Shown here in pieces: positions 33,586 to 43,387 of a stretch of DNA of 64,000 nt (its first letter is position 1; each line of letters opens with the position of its first letter). The notes beneath the pieces are model-generated. The model was not told the origin of the DNA, searched no databases, and worked only from the letters and a program-made list of their open reading frames with translations. Origin of the DNA: an uncultured Desulfobulbaceae bacterium (GTDB lineage: Bacteria; Desulfobacterota; Desulfobulbia; Desulfobulbales; BM004); contig CAMYKS010000009.1 in NCBI GenBank assembly GCA_947259115.1, positions 1 to 64,000 on the forward strand, in the 5' to 3' direction. Both the position numbers and the translations under genes were made by a program.

Positions 33586-35265
33586 ATGAAAATAGGACAG
33601 CTTTCAAAACCAAAAAAAATGTTGGGAAAAAAGTCTATGCTTGCCAAAAAGAAAATACTACTGGGCGGAGTTGCATTAAGTGCATTGCTTATCCTGTTTG
33701 GCTGTGCTTCTAAATCGACGCAGCAGTCATCTGAGATGGAAGCTCCGGCAGCTGCCGGAGCAGCTGTTGCCGGAGAACCTCGTGAAAATGCAACGCAACC
33801 AGTTCATTCGGAAAGTACACCTGCCGTTCAGGCAGAAGGTGCACCAACAGCCTTACCGGTTCGTTTTCAAAAGCCGTCCTATCTTATAAAGGATACCGGG
33901 CTGGGAGAAGGGGCTGCTGATATGGATGAGGAGCTGACTTTGCAAGTGGGTGCCGATATATCAACCACAGCAGGCCCTGTGCCTCTGCGCGATATAATGA
34001 AAGGCCTTGCCTCGCTGCACAATATGAATGTCAGTTGGGCCAGTGATGTTGATCAGTATGTCTATATTGATGTTGATATCAGAGCCAATGACGATTTTTT
34101 CATTGCCATTGAGAACATGCTGCGCCAGGTGGACTATTTCTATGAATTAAAAGGGAATACCATCATCGTAAAGTTTAAGGAAACCAGAAAATTTCATGTG
34201 GCCCTGCCGCCCCGCATAAAAGGGCAGGCAAATATCAACACCACCGGCGGCACGACAACCAATACTGATTCTGATAATACCCGGTGGGAGATAATTAAGG
34301 GTAACCTGGCCCAGATTCTTGACATCTGGGCCCAGAGATATAAACCGCCGCCATCGGCAATGCCTTCAGAAGAGGACGAAGAAGGAGAAGTGCCACTGCC
34401 TCCCCAGGGAGCGACTATCACGCAGACATCGAGCGGATTTTATTCTGTTGACCCGTCCCTTGGTCTGATTACAGTTACAGCCCCCAGGCCTTTACTCAAT
34501 AAGGTCCAGATATATGTGGATACCCTCAAGGAGGAGATGTACAAGCAGATAAGCATCGAGGCCAAGATTCTTGAGGTTACCCTTGAAAAAAGTTCAGAAA
34601 AGGGAATTGACTGGAGCGGCCTGCTGAAAGACAGCGCCTTTGAATTTAATGTTAGCTTTGGAGATGGCGGCCAGATTTATCCTGACGATGCAAACTTCAT
34701 CGACACTATTAACCTGGGTGCAAAGTCATTTTCCCTCGTTCTGGATGCTCTTGAGGAACAAGGCTCAACCAAGGTGCTGGCCAATCCGAGGATAAGCGTC
34801 ATGAACGGTCAGCCGGCTGTCATCTATGTCGGCGACAATGTCACCTATATAAGTCAAGTAGAGACCACAGCCGATGAAGGTGTTGTGACAACATCTGCCA
34901 CAACGGCACAGGTTGTTTCCGGTTTACGCCTTGAGGTATATGCTACGATAATGAGTGATGATGAGATTGTTATGAGCATTATTCCCATGATCTCTCAGCT
35001 TGAAGAACCCATTGAATACCGGCAATTCGGCTTGAACCAGGTTGGCCTTCCCTTTGTCAGGGAAAGGACCATGAACTCTATTGTGCGTTTGAATAACGGC
35101 GAAATGCTCATAGTCGGCGGCTTAATAAGCTCTGTTGAAACCGATGCAGGCAGCAACATAGTCGGATTGGGCAAACTTCCGGGTATGAAGTATTTATTCG
35201 GCAATGAGGCAGATGCTGTTGTCAGAAAGGAGCTGGTAATACTGCTCCGCCCAAGAATATTATAA
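33586..35265 (+). CDS. pilQ: Outer-membrane secretin (PilQ/MshL-like), lipoprotein
   Basis: 559 residues. A basic start and hydrophobic stretch end in a lipobox (LLILFGCASK), so it is probably lipidated; the ATG at 33637 would give a more compact signal. After an N-domain (LRDIMKGLASLHNMNVSW, YVYIDVDIRANDDFFIAIENML) comes the secretin core (KVQIYVDTLKEEMYKQISIEAKILEV, TKVLANPRISVMNGQPAVIYVGD, LNNGEMLIVGGLISS, ELVILLRPRIL). It forms the outer-membrane pore for the pilus. It lacks AMIN domains, which are on the preceding gene. Overall the protein is closer to MshL than to classic PilQ. Confidence 0.9.
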   Translation: MKIGQLSKPKKMLGKKSMLAKKKILLGGVALSALLILFGCASKSTQQSSEMEAPAAAGAAVAGEPRENATQPVHSESTPAVQAEGAPTALPVRFQKPSYLIKDTGLGEGAADMDEELTLQVGADISTTAGPVPLRDIMKGLASLHNMNVSWASDVDQYVYIDVDIRANDDFFIAIENMLRQVDYFYELKGNTIIVKFKETRKFHVALPPRIKGQANINTTGGTTTNTDSDNTRWEIIKGNLAQILDIWAQRYKPPPSAMPSEEDEEGEVPLPPQGATITQTSSGFYSVDPSLGLITVTAPRPLLNKVQIYVDTLKEEMYKQISIEAKILEVTLEKSSEKGIDWSGLLKDSAFEFNVSFGDGGQIYPDDANFIDTINLGAKSFSLVLDALEEQGSTKVLANPRISVMNGQPAVIYVGDNVTYISQVETTADEGVVTTSATTAQVVSGLRLEVYATIMSDDEIVMSIIPMISQLEEPIEYRQFGLNQVGLPFVRERTMNSIVRLNNGEMLIVGGLISSVETDAGSNIVGLGKLPGMKYLFGNEADAVVRKELVILLRPRIL

Positions 35266-35354
35266 AATTGGGTTCGAGTTGTGATGTATTCATCATTATA
35301 ATTTAATCAAAGTATATAGCAAAAGCGAATTCAAATTTGGAAGGAGATTCCACC

Positions 35355-36437
35355 ATGTCAGTTAACAGATTCTTTCTCTACGGCTTTGTGGCACTGTTCG
35401 TTAGTGGCTGCGGCTCGGGACACACTGTCACCGAAACCCTCCATGTCTCGGATGCACCTGCGGCTGGAAATTATTGCGCTACCGATAAAGCAGTCGTGTT
35501 GCTGCCTTTTGCTGATTATTCTTCAGGGGACGATGTCATTTCTGTATATGAAAGGAGCAGAAGCGTATCAGAATCCCTTACTGACAAGTTTGTCGGCAAA
35601 GGCTTTAAGCTGCCGATCCAGGAAGATGTAACCCAGTATCTGGTGGACACAAATATCATCAGGATCCCGCTCCAGGGAAATACTTCGGGGCTGCAGAAAG
35701 AACTGGATGGAGAATGGTCGGATGTCATGAAAGGAGAGTTTGAAAAATGGATTGAGGCGGACAACATCCAGACATCTGCTTTAAGTGGAGGCTCAGGAAA
35801 TCCGGCAAGCGCTCCCGGTGTTCATGGATTGAACAAGACAAGCATTTCCAAAATTGGACGCAGATTTAATGCAGACTACATAGTACGGGGCCGCATCATC
35901 GAGTTTAACCTCCAGGAAGAACACACATGGGATATGAAGAAGAAAGGCTTCCTGCCTTTCATTATGAAGGGCACAACCCAGGCGGCTTTCGGTTTTGCAG
36001 AAACTGAGGAGTACGATAATCTTAATAATATTGCGCTCTGGGGCCTTGCTGGCGCTATTATCGGCTCTAATCTGGATACGCCGTTTGATCCAAGAACAAC
36101 TAAGAAAACAGTTTCTGGCGATACTGTGACCAAAACCAGGTCAGGTGACAGCAACGCCGAATTTTGGAATGGTGTAACCTGGGGTCTTGGTGCTGCAAGT
36201 ACAGCATATCTCGTCAACCATAGTGGGCAAACGCCCGAGGCCATTGTTCATCTGCGAGTCTGGGTGCAGGATGCGGCAACAGGTGAAGTCGTCTGGACCA
36301 ACAGGGCCGAAGTCAAAGTGGCACCCGAATCAATCTATGGCGACAAGCGTTCAAGCGAAATGTTCAAGACAGCTGTCAACAGGGCAACAACCATATTGGT
36401 TGATGATTTCTGGAATAAGACAAAAGCAATAATGTAA
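35355..36437 (+). CDS. Lipoprotein of unknown function in the pilus operon
   Basis: 360 residues from the ATG at 35355 (AAGGAG upstream). A lipoprotein signal ends VSGCGSG. The body starts KAVVLLPFADYSSGDD, reminiscent of CsgG/TolB-like lipoproteins, then RRFNADYIVRGRIIEFNLQEE, a hydrophobic Gly-rich stretch (LWGLAGAIIGS) and HLRVWVQDAATGEVVWTNRAEV. I read it as a periplasmic, outer-membrane-bound accessory protein. Its position after the secretin suggests a role in pilus or secretin biogenesis, but no family is certain. Confidence 0.75.
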   Translation: MSVNRFFLYGFVALFVSGCGSGHTVTETLHVSDAPAAGNYCATDKAVVLLPFADYSSGDDVISVYERSRSVSESLTDKFVGKGFKLPIQEDVTQYLVDTNIIRIPLQGNTSGLQKELDGEWSDVMKGEFEKWIEADNIQTSALSGGSGNPASAPGVHGLNKTSISKIGRRFNADYIVRGRIIEFNLQEEHTWDMKKKGFLPFIMKGTTQAAFGFAETEEYDNLNNIALWGLAGAIIGSNLDTPFDPRTTKKTVSGDTVTKTRSGDSNAEFWNGVTWGLGAASTAYLVNHSGQTPEAIVHLRVWVQDAATGEVVWTNRAEVKVAPESIYGDKRSSEMFKTAVNRATTILVDDFWNKTKAIM

Positions 36438-36530
36438 AAGAATAAAGGGAACCTGGGAGCTGTAATTTTAACGTAAAGCTGCTGATTAGGCTAACCCGAA
36501 AATTTGTAATTCATTTATAGAGGGCTTTCC

Positions 36531-37994
36531 ATGGAAATACCCACAAAGTTAAGACCGGTATTGGTTGTTTTCCGGTATTGGTTTTTAGCGCTTATTCTTC
36601 TTGCTTCCTCAATGATTTTAATCTCATGTGGCGATAGCGATAAAACAATCACCACCGGGGCGTCGGAACCCAAGACGGGCGAGACCCCTGGCTCGATAGA
36701 CTTCGTTTCCGCCATTCCGGAAACCATTGTCTTGAGCGGGACAGGTGGTGTCGAGTCCGCCGAGGTAGTGTTCACGGTGTTCAATTTAACCAATCAGCCC
36801 CTGTCCGGCCAAACCGTGAATTTTAGCCTTTCCACCTCCGTAGGCGGGCTATCTTTGTTTAACACCTCTGGCGTGTCCAATGAAGAAGGTGAGGTCAGGA
36901 CGTTTGTCAATTCCGGCAACGTCCCAACTTCTGTGCGGGTGACTGCCACTGTGGAAGGTACGGATATCTCAACAGTCTCTGACTCCCTGGTGATCAGCAT
37001 CGGCTTGCCGGATCAGGACAGTTTTTCCCTCAGTGTGGACATTTTCAACCCCGAAGCTTGGCAGTATGACGGCGAAACAATTTCATTGAATATCCGGGCG
37101 GCAGACCATTACAACAACCCGGTTCCCGATGGCACGGCTATTTACTTTACCACCGAAGGTGGCAGCATTGATCCCCAATGCAATACCACTGGCGGTGGCT
37201 GTTCCGTGACCTGGGAAAGCCAGAACCCTCGTCCGTCCGGAAGCTTTTCCGATAACGCGGGATTATCCACCATATTGGCCACAGCCCTTGGAGAAGAGGT
37301 GTTCTTGGACGTTAACGGCGACGGCCAGTTCAGTCTGGTGGATAAGGCCCAATGGGATAAAAATCCGGACCTTGATTTGCCGGAGGCTTTCCGGGATGAC
37401 AACTTGAATGGTGATTATGATGTTGGGGAAGCCTTTTTCGATTTTAATATAGATGCTTTATATTCCCCAGCAAACGGATTGTTTAACGGCACCCTCTGTA
37501 CCGATGATGGAATTATTGACGGGGTCTGTACCCGGGATCTGGTGCATGTGCGTGAAACGATCGTGATTTCCATGTCGGGTAGTTTTGCTGAGATGGATAT
37601 TTTTGACGAGAATCTCAACCCCATCGAGGTCATTTGTCTGCGGGACCTCAGACCCGGTCAAGATGGATACTTTGATGGAAACGGTGATGGCTGTAATGAT
37701 GTGGTGACCCCAGGAGATCCCAATTGTGACGATGTCGGCAATTTTTTAGTCCGTGTTGCAGATGTCAACGACAATTCAATGCCGCTTAACACAACGGTCA
37801 CGGCGACCTCTTCTCTTGGTGAGATGCTTGGCACTTCCAGTTACACGATTGATAATACTATCTTTCCGTCTTTCCTGCTCTTCAGCATTCAGGAGGTCTG
37901 CGGCGGAGTACCAGAAGCGCAGATAGAAGTGAAGGCCTTGACACCCAAGGGGAACGAGACAATTAGAACCTTTACCGTGCTTGATGATGGCTGA
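36531..37994 (+). CDS. Surface lipoprotein with Ig-like (Big-1) repeats and an Asp-rich insert
   Basis: 487 residues. A lipoprotein signal ends LISCGDS. At least two invasin-like bacterial Ig domains follow (AEVVFTVFNLTNQPLSGQTVNFSL; LNIRAADHYNNPVPDGTAIYFTTEGG). Between 36.5 and 37.7 kb there are Asp/Asn-rich EF-hand or dockerin-like stretches (DVNGDGQFSLVDKAQWDKN, DDNLNGDYDVGEAFFDFN, DGNGDGCNDV) likely to bind calcium. Paired Cys in the last third may form disulfides. It is the last gene of the pilus run before a strong terminator, so a surface adhesin or pilus-associated role is plausible but inferred. Confidence 0.8.
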   Translation: MEIPTKLRPVLVVFRYWFLALILLASSMILISCGDSDKTITTGASEPKTGETPGSIDFVSAIPETIVLSGTGGVESAEVVFTVFNLTNQPLSGQTVNFSLSTSVGGLSLFNTSGVSNEEGEVRTFVNSGNVPTSVRVTATVEGTDISTVSDSLVISIGLPDQDSFSLSVDIFNPEAWQYDGETISLNIRAADHYNNPVPDGTAIYFTTEGGSIDPQCNTTGGGCSVTWESQNPRPSGSFSDNAGLSTILATALGEEVFLDVNGDGQFSLVDKAQWDKNPDLDLPEAFRDDNLNGDYDVGEAFFDFNIDALYSPANGLFNGTLCTDDGIIDGVCTRDLVHVRETIVISMSGSFAEMDIFDENLNPIEVICLRDLRPGQDGYFDGNGDGCNDVVTPGDPNCDDVGNFLVRVADVNDNSMPLNTTVTATSSLGEMLGTSSYTIDNTIFPSFLLFSIQEVCGGVPEAQIEVKALTPKGNETIRTFTVLDDG

Positions 37995-38045
37995 TATATA
38001 ATCCTTCTTGCATTAAATGAAGTGAAAAACAACCGAGCAATAAAA

Positions 38046-38079
38046 ATGGCTTATCCTCTCCGGGATAAGCCATTTTTTA
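38046..38079 (+). terminator. Terminator of the pilus operon
   Basis: AATGGCTTATCC and GGGATAAGCCATT form a 12-bp stem around a TCTCC loop, followed by TTTTTATT. It lies about 50 bp after the Ig-like lipoprotein stop. Confidence 0.88.
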
Positions 38080-38102
38080 TTACTTCTTTAGCAGAAAAAA
38101 CT

Positions 38103-38225
38103 TCACACAACTATCATCTGATTCTCTTCTTTCTGCTTTTTATTTTGATACAATGCCGGAAAGTTAATGGGCACCAACAGGAACGGCATGAAGCCTCCGT
38201 CCACTGAGACCAGACTGCTATTACA
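38103..38225 (-). pseudogene. Second SecB C-terminal tail, in frame behind secB
   Basis: Directly after the secB stop (38226-38228), the same minus-strand frame stays open for 40 codons. It encodes SVDGGFMPFLLVPINFPALY, then QNKKQKEENQMIVV and a stop. The functional SecB has SVDGGFMPFLMEPMNFAAMF at the matching place. The protein match is strong while the DNA differs at many positions, so this is a diverged duplicate of the SecB end, not a recent copy. It lacks a start and the rest of the fold. It may be a relic of a second secB or of tail replacement by recombination. Confidence 0.75.
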
Positions 38226-38705
38226 TCAACCGGCCTGCTGTTCCTGCTGCTGTTTCATTTTGCCTTGAAACATTGCGGCAAAGTTCATGGGCTCCATAAG
38301 AAACGGCATGAAGCCACCGTCCACTGAGGCCTGGCTTGCAATCTGCCTGGTATACGGAAAAACGATGGTCGGGCAGTCAACATGCAGGACCTGCTGCATA
38401 TACTCTTCCGGAATATTCTGCATTAAAAAAGCCCCTGCATGTTCAATTTCAATGATGTACATTACCTTGTCGGACTTGGTATCCTTCACGGTAGCAGCAA
38501 CTTCAAGACATACTTCCCAATGATTTTCATCAACTTTTTTATTGGTTAATTTTATGCGCATATCGGCATTTGGTTCAGGATTCTTGATAAAAAATGATTC
38601 CGGTGCATTGGGGTTTTCAAAGGAAAAGTCTTTAATGTAGAGTTTTTCCAGTCTGAAAACAGGCGCTGCACCTGCTTCTGTTGCCGCTGTGTTTTGGTCA
38701 CTCAT
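38226..38705 (-). CDS. secB: Protein-export chaperone SecB
   Basis: 159 residues, the usual length. VFRLEKLYIKDFSFENPNAPESFF, HVDCPTIVFPYTRQIASQASVDGGFMPFLMEPMNF and the Gln-rich end are characteristic. SecB is a cytoplasmic tetramer that keeps preproteins unfolded and delivers them to SecA. The ATG at 38705 is preceded by GAAGGACAAT. A duplicate of its C-terminal 40 codons follows the stop. Confidence 0.95.
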   Translation of the reverse strand: MSDQNTAATEAGAAPVFRLEKLYIKDFSFENPNAPESFFIKNPEPNADMRIKLTNKKVDENHWEVCLEVAATVKDTKSDKVMYIIEIEHAGAFLMQNIPEEYMQQVLHVDCPTIVFPYTRQIASQASVDGGFMPFLMEPMNFAAMFQGKMKQQQEQQAG

Positions 38706-38936
38706 GCTATTGTCCTTCTGTCAGAGATTATGGTGTTTGTATGTAAAATTATATTTTAAATAGAGCCTGAAGGTACAATGTTTGCCTCTCAGATATCGAG
38801 CTATTAACTTCAGGCATTTCTGTCAATAGTCGGCAGTCGTTGTATGCTGACAAACTTTAGCTCGCTTTAAGCACTATTTTTGATGGTCAACGCCCTGCGA
38901 ATATAATTGAATCGGCTTTACATGCAAGAGGTTTTT

Positions 38937-41780
38937 TTATCTTGCAGCCGGCAAAATCTCCTTCAAAAAAGCCCCGGTATAGGATTTTGTGCTCCCTGAT
39001 ACTGTTTCCGGGGTGCCTTTGGCAATTATCCTGCCACCCTCATCACCGCCTTCCGGACCAAGATCAATAATATGATCAGCAGTTTTAATGACATCCAGAT
39101 TATGTTCAATGATGACCACCGTGTTGCCGCTGTCAACAAGACGGCCTAGTACACTGAGGAGATGCTGGATATCAGCAGGATGCAAACCTGTGGTCGGCTC
39201 ATCAAGGATATAGAGAGTTTTGCCGGTTGAGCGCTTGGCAAGCTCCCGGGCCAGTTTTATGCGTTGGGCCTCGCCACCCGACAGGGTCACAGAAGATTGC
39301 CCCAGGCTGATATAGGAGAGACCAACGTCAGTTAAGGTCTGCAGCCTGTTTTTTATGGGAGGGATATTGATAAAAAATTCCAGGGCCTCCTGCACGGTCA
39401 TGGACAGGATGTCGGCAATATTTTTACCGCGATATTTTACCTGCAGGGTTTCCCGATTATATCTACGTCCCTTGCAGGTATCGCAGGTGATATAGATGTC
39501 AGGCAGAAAATGCATGGCAATCTTGATGACACCGTCACCTTCACAGGCCTCGCAGCGGCCGCCCTTGAGGTTGAAGCTGAAGCGGCCCGGTTTATAGCCC
39601 CTGGCCCTGGATTCAGGCAGCCGGGCCAGCAGTTCCCTGATCGGGGTCAGAATGCCGGTATAGGTAGCAGGGTTCGAACGGGGCGTTCTCCCTATCGGGC
39701 TCTGGTCGATGTCAATCACCTTGTCGATATTTTCCAAGCCGTGTATTGCTCTGTAATTAACCCCGACCACCTTGCTGCCTGAGCGTACATGCTGTACAGC
39801 ACCCTTATAGAGAGTTTCAATAATCAACGAACTTTTGCCGGAACCGGAAACCCCGGTTACACAGGTCATGACACCGAGCGGAATGGTGGCATCAACTCCT
39901 TTGAGGTTATTTGCCCTGGCTTTTTTAATTGTAATGCTGCGGGATTTAATTTTTTTTGCCTTCCTTCTTTTTAAGGGTAATGGGATATTCAGACGGCCGG
40001 AAAGGTATTTGCCGGTAAGGGAGGTTTTGTCCTTTAAAAGTCCTTTTACCGGCCCGCTGTAGACAATTTCACCGCCGTGGACTCCTGCCCCGGGCCCCAT
40101 GTCGAGCACATGGTCAGCAGCCAGGATGGTCTCAGCATCATGCTCAACCACAACCACTGTATTGCCGAGATCGCGCAGGCTGGCCAGGGTCTTTATCAGC
40201 CTCTGGTTATCACGCTGGTGCAATCCGATACTGGGTTCGTCAAGAATATAGAGCACGCCGGCCAAGCGTGATCCTATCTGGGAGGCAAGCCTTATACGCT
40301 GGGCTTCACCACCGGATAAAGTTCCGGCCTGTCGGGCCAGTGCCAGATAGCCCAGTCCGACATCCTTGAGAAATGAAAGGCGGTCCATTATTTCTTTTAT
40401 CACCGGTTCGCCAATCTTTTTTTCCCTAGAGGAAAAAGATATTGCCGGCAACTCTGCAAGCAGTCTGTCAATGCTCATCATGGTCAGTTCATATATGTTC
40501 CAGGCCCCGGTGCGGACTGCCAGGGCTTCAGGGTTTAAGCGTGCGCTTAGGCAGGAAGGACAGGGTTGCTCATTCATGAACGCCGCCAGTTCTTCCCTGA
40601 CCATGGACGAGGATGTTTCCTGGTAGCGCCGGGCCATCTGGGGCAGAATGCCCTCAAAAGTCGTCTGGGCTGTCAGGCGGCGCCTTTCCTTTTGGTAGCG
40701 GAACATTATTTCTTCTTTGCCGGTACCGTATAAAACCACCCCCTGTGCTTTGGGGGAGAGCTTTTGAAACGGAGTATCAACGCTGAATTTATAATGCGCT
40801 GCAAGTGCCGTGATCATCTGCCCGGTATAACTGTCTAAAGAACGGTAGCCCCAAGGTGCAAGGGCTCCCTGGCTCAGGGTTAAACTTTGATCAGGCACGA
40901 CGAGCTGGGGATCGAAAAACTGTTTGACCCCCAGGCCACTGCACTCCGGGCAGGCTCCTTTGGGATTGTTAAAGGAAAAAAGTTGGGTTGTAAGATCCGG
41001 CAGGCTCCTGCCGCATTCAATACATGCTGCTCTCTCACTGAAAAGAATTTCCTGGTCCTCCGCCGGAAAATTAGCCAACAGGAAGCCGCCTGAAAGTTTC
41101 ACTGCTGTTGTTGCAGAATCTGTCAGCCTCTGTTCTGCATTTGGTTTGATAACAACTCGGTCAACTACGGCTTCGATGCTGTGGCGCTTTGTCCTGGCCA
41201 GCTGTATTTCATCATCAAGACTGCAGATATCACCATTGATCCGTACCCGGACAAAACCTTCTTTGCGCAGGTTTTCCAGGAGCTCGCGATGTTCACCCTT
41301 TTTGCCGTCGACCAGCGGGGCCAAAAGAACAATCCTGGTGCCTTCAGGTTGTCGTGTCAGGGAGTTGACCATATCTTCTATGGACTGAGAACGAATCTCC
41401 TTGCCGCAGTCAGGGCAATGGGGTCTGCCGGCCCGGGCGAAAAGCAGCCGCAGGTGATCATAAATTTCCGTGATGGTCCCTACCGTTGATCGAGGATTGC
41501 GGCTGGTGGTCCGCTGTTCTATGGATACGGCGGGCGATAAGCCCTCCAGGGAGTCGACATCGGGCTTGTCCATCTGGCCCAGGAACTGCCTGGCATAGGT
41601 GGACAGAGATTCGACATAACGGCGTTGGCCCTCGGCATAGAGGGTATCAAAGGCAAGGGTGGATTTACCCGAGCCGCTTAAACCCGTAAGCAGAACCAGT
41701 TTGTTCCTGGGCAGGTCGGCCTGGATATTTTTCAGATTATGCATCCTGGCGCCGCGGATGCTGATATATTTTGGTTCCAT
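38937..41780 (-). CDS. uvrA: Excinuclease ABC subunit A
   Basis: 947 residues, full length. Two ABC ATPase modules: Walker [16 protein letters not shown] and [15 protein letters not shown], with signatures [12 protein letters not shown] and [12 protein letters not shown]. Two zinc sites (CPDCGKEI with [24 protein letters not shown] with CDTCKG) complete the protein. It detects DNA damage in nucleotide excision repair with UvrB. It is transcribed with its own gaps on both sides; no LexA-type site was recognised upstream. Confidence 0.98.
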   Translation of the reverse strand: MEPKYISIRGARMHNLKNIQADLPRNKLVLLTGLSGSGKSTLAFDTLYAEGQRRYVESLSTYARQFLGQMDKPDVDSLEGLSPAVSIEQRTTSRNPRSTVGTITEIYDHLRLLFARAGRPHCPDCGKEIRSQSIEDMVNSLTRQPEGTRIVLLAPLVDGKKGEHRELLENLRKEGFVRVRINGDICSLDDEIQLARTKRHSIEAVVDRVVIKPNAEQRLTDSATTAVKLSGGFLLANFPAEDQEILFSERAACIECGRSLPDLTTQLFSFNNPKGACPECSGLGVKQFFDPQLVVPDQSLTLSQGALAPWGYRSLDSYTGQMITALAAHYKFSVDTPFQKLSPKAQGVVLYGTGKEEIMFRYQKERRRLTAQTTFEGILPQMARRYQETSSSMVREELAAFMNEQPCPSCLSARLNPEALAVRTGAWNIYELTMMSIDRLLAELPAISFSSREKKIGEPVIKEIMDRLSFLKDVGLGYLALARQAGTLSGGEAQRIRLASQIGSRLAGVLYILDEPSIGLHQRDNQRLIKTLASLRDLGNTVVVVEHDAETILAADHVLDMGPGAGVHGGEIVYSGPVKGLLKDKTSLTGKYLSGRLNIPLPLKRRKAKKIKSRSITIKKARANNLKGVDATIPLGVMTCVTGVSGSGKSSLIIETLYKGAVQHVRSGSKVVGVNYRAIHGLENIDKVIDIDQSPIGRTPRSNPATYTGILTPIRELLARLPESRARGYKPGRFSFNLKGGRCEACEGDGVIKIAMHFLPDIYITCDTCKGRRYNRETLQVKYRGKNIADILSMTVQEALEFFINIPPIKNRLQTLTDVGLSYISLGQSSVTLSGGEAQRIKLARELAKRSTGKTLYILDEPTTGLHPADIQHLLSVLGRLVDSGNTVVIIEHNLDVIKTADHIIDLGPEGGDEGGRIIAKGTPETVSGSTKSYTGAFLKEILPAAR

Positions 41781-41803
41781 GGATGTAAATTGAGAAGAGT
41801 GAC

Positions 41804-41834
41804 AATGGGGACAGAATTGAATCCAGTCCCCATT
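41804..41834. repeat. REP-like inverted repeat between uvrA and rsmB
   Basis: AATGGGGAC (41804-41812) and GTCCCCATT (41826-41834) are perfect 9-bp arms around a 13-nt loop. Sequences of this kind (GGGGACAG...CTGTCCCC) recall REP elements mobilised by RAYT transposases. No such transposase is in the window. Confidence 0.5.
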
Positions 41835-41891
41835 AGAAAAATTTTATGCTAACCTTTCTGATATTGTTTTCTTTTTTATACATTAAGCGCC

Positions 41892-43268
41892 TTAGCGCCT
41901 TTTTATCAGTCTTGCCCCAAAAAAACCATCAAGATCATCCCGGCCCGGCAGGGTCCGGAAAAACCCCTGGCTGTCAACAAGGCAAACGCCATTTTCGGGA
42001 AGCACAGCCCTGCAATCTGACAGGGCAAACCGTGGATCAAGGGCAAGAAACCTTTTTATCACTTCATCGTTTTCCTCCGGCTCGGTTGAGCAGGTTGCGT
42101 AAACTAAAATCCCCTGCGGCGCCACAAGTTGTGCTGCAATTTTTAGTAGACCGATCTGCTTTTCCTGATAACTGAGCAGGTCATTGGGACTCCTGTTCCA
42201 ACGGATGTCCGGATGCCGCCTGATAACTCCCAGACCTGAGCAGGGCACGTCTATCAACACCCCGGCGAATTTATCTTTGTAGCTGGGTAGAAGCGACTCA
42301 AGTGTTCCTTCAACAATAGTCACTGTCGTATCCAGTCGCAAGCGTTGGAGGTTTTCCTGCAGCTTTTTAATGCGCCCAATGTTTGGCTCAATTGCAACCA
42401 ACCTGCAGTCTGATGGCAGCAGTTGGGCCAGATGCGAGGTTTTGCCTCCAAGTCCGGCACAACCGTCAAGATACGATCTCCCTGGTTGCAGAAATCCAAG
42501 GATCAGGGAGACTAACTGGGCCGCCTCGTCCTGCACCTGGAAAAGTCCATGAATAAAACCGGGAACAGCCGTAATCGGCCCATGAAAACCATGGAGTTTT
42601 ATGGCCAGGGGGCTATGCTCTCCTGCCGCAACAGTCAGTCCATGGTTTTTCAATTTTTCAAATAAAGCAGAAGGTGTTGTCTGTTCGGTGTTGACCCTCA
42701 GGCATATGGGTGGTTGTGTATTGTTTTGGCGGCAGATTCTGGTCGCTTCTGCATCACCGTAACGCTTTTGCCAGCGATCAATAAGCCATTGCGGATGACT
42801 CAGCAGGGCAGTTTCAGGCAGTGAATCAATATCTTCAGCATGTAACGGGTTAGGAATTTTTTTACGCTCACGGTCCACACTTCTCAGGACTCCATTGACA
42901 AAGCCCGTCAGCCACTTGGGCTGCTTCATGTTTTTCAGGGCCTGTACTGTCTCATTTATAGCTGCTGAAACCGGAATGCGGTCCAGAAAAAGGAGTTGAA
43001 ATATGCCGACTCTTAAGGCCTGCAGGGTACGGTTTTTTATTTTGGCCAGCGGGTGTTTTGAAAACTTTTCCACTACCCAGTCAAGATAGCCACGCCAGCG
43101 GAGAACACCGTAAACCAATGACATTGTCAATTGCCGGTCACGTGCGTCTCCCAGAGCCACGTTGGCAATGTACTGTTCCATGATCTGGTCCACCGGAAGA
43201 TGACTTTCTTCCCAGCTGCAAAGGACATCTATGGCAATGTAGCGTGCACTACGGTTCATTTTTTTCAT
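41892..43268 (-). CDS. rsmB: 16S rRNA (cytosine-967-C5) methyltransferase
   Basis: 458 residues. An N-terminal NusB-like RNA-binding domain (ARYIAIDVLCSWEE, VALGDARDRQLTMSLVYGVLRW) is followed by the Rossmann methyltransferase: SAM motif YLDGCAGLGGKTSHLA, DVPCSGLGVIRRHPDIRW and the catalytic Cys in VYATCSTEPEEN. It methylates C967 of 16S rRNA. The frame begins with two nearby ATGs (43268 and 43259). An 8-bp tandem repeat separates it from pgeF upstream. Confidence 0.94.
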   Translation of the reverse strand: MKKMNRSARYIAIDVLCSWEESHLPVDQIMEQYIANVALGDARDRQLTMSLVYGVLRWRGYLDWVVEKFSKHPLAKIKNRTLQALRVGIFQLLFLDRIPVSAAINETVQALKNMKQPKWLTGFVNGVLRSVDRERKKIPNPLHAEDIDSLPETALLSHPQWLIDRWQKRYGDAEATRICRQNNTQPPICLRVNTEQTTPSALFEKLKNHGLTVAAGEHSPLAIKLHGFHGPITAVPGFIHGLFQVQDEAAQLVSLILGFLQPGRSYLDGCAGLGGKTSHLAQLLPSDCRLVAIEPNIGRIKKLQENLQRLRLDTTVTIVEGTLESLLPSYKDKFAGVLIDVPCSGLGVIRRHPDIRWNRSPNDLLSYQEKQIGLLKIAAQLVAPQGILVYATCSTEPEENDEVIKRFLALDPRFALSDCRAVLPENGVCLVDSQGFFRTLPGRDDLDGFFGARLIKRR

Positions 43269-43311
43269 ATAAAAAGTATTTGGCCTGTATAGATAGTTGA
43301 CTATACTTTTT

Positions 43312-43387
43312 CCCTTGGCCCCTTGGCCCCTTGGCCCCTTGGCCCCTTGGCCCCTTGGCCCCTTGGCCCCTTGGCCCCTTGGCCCCT
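43312..43387. repeat. 8-bp tandem repeat (CCCCTTGG), about 9.5 units
   Basis: CCCCTTGG is repeated head to tail without visible errors between rsmB and pgeF; the array overlaps the end of the pgeF stop codon (TAG at 43386-43388 on the minus strand). Such perfect short-unit arrays change length by slippage. A length change would alter only the pgeF-rsmB spacer, not either reading frame. Confidence 0.93.
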
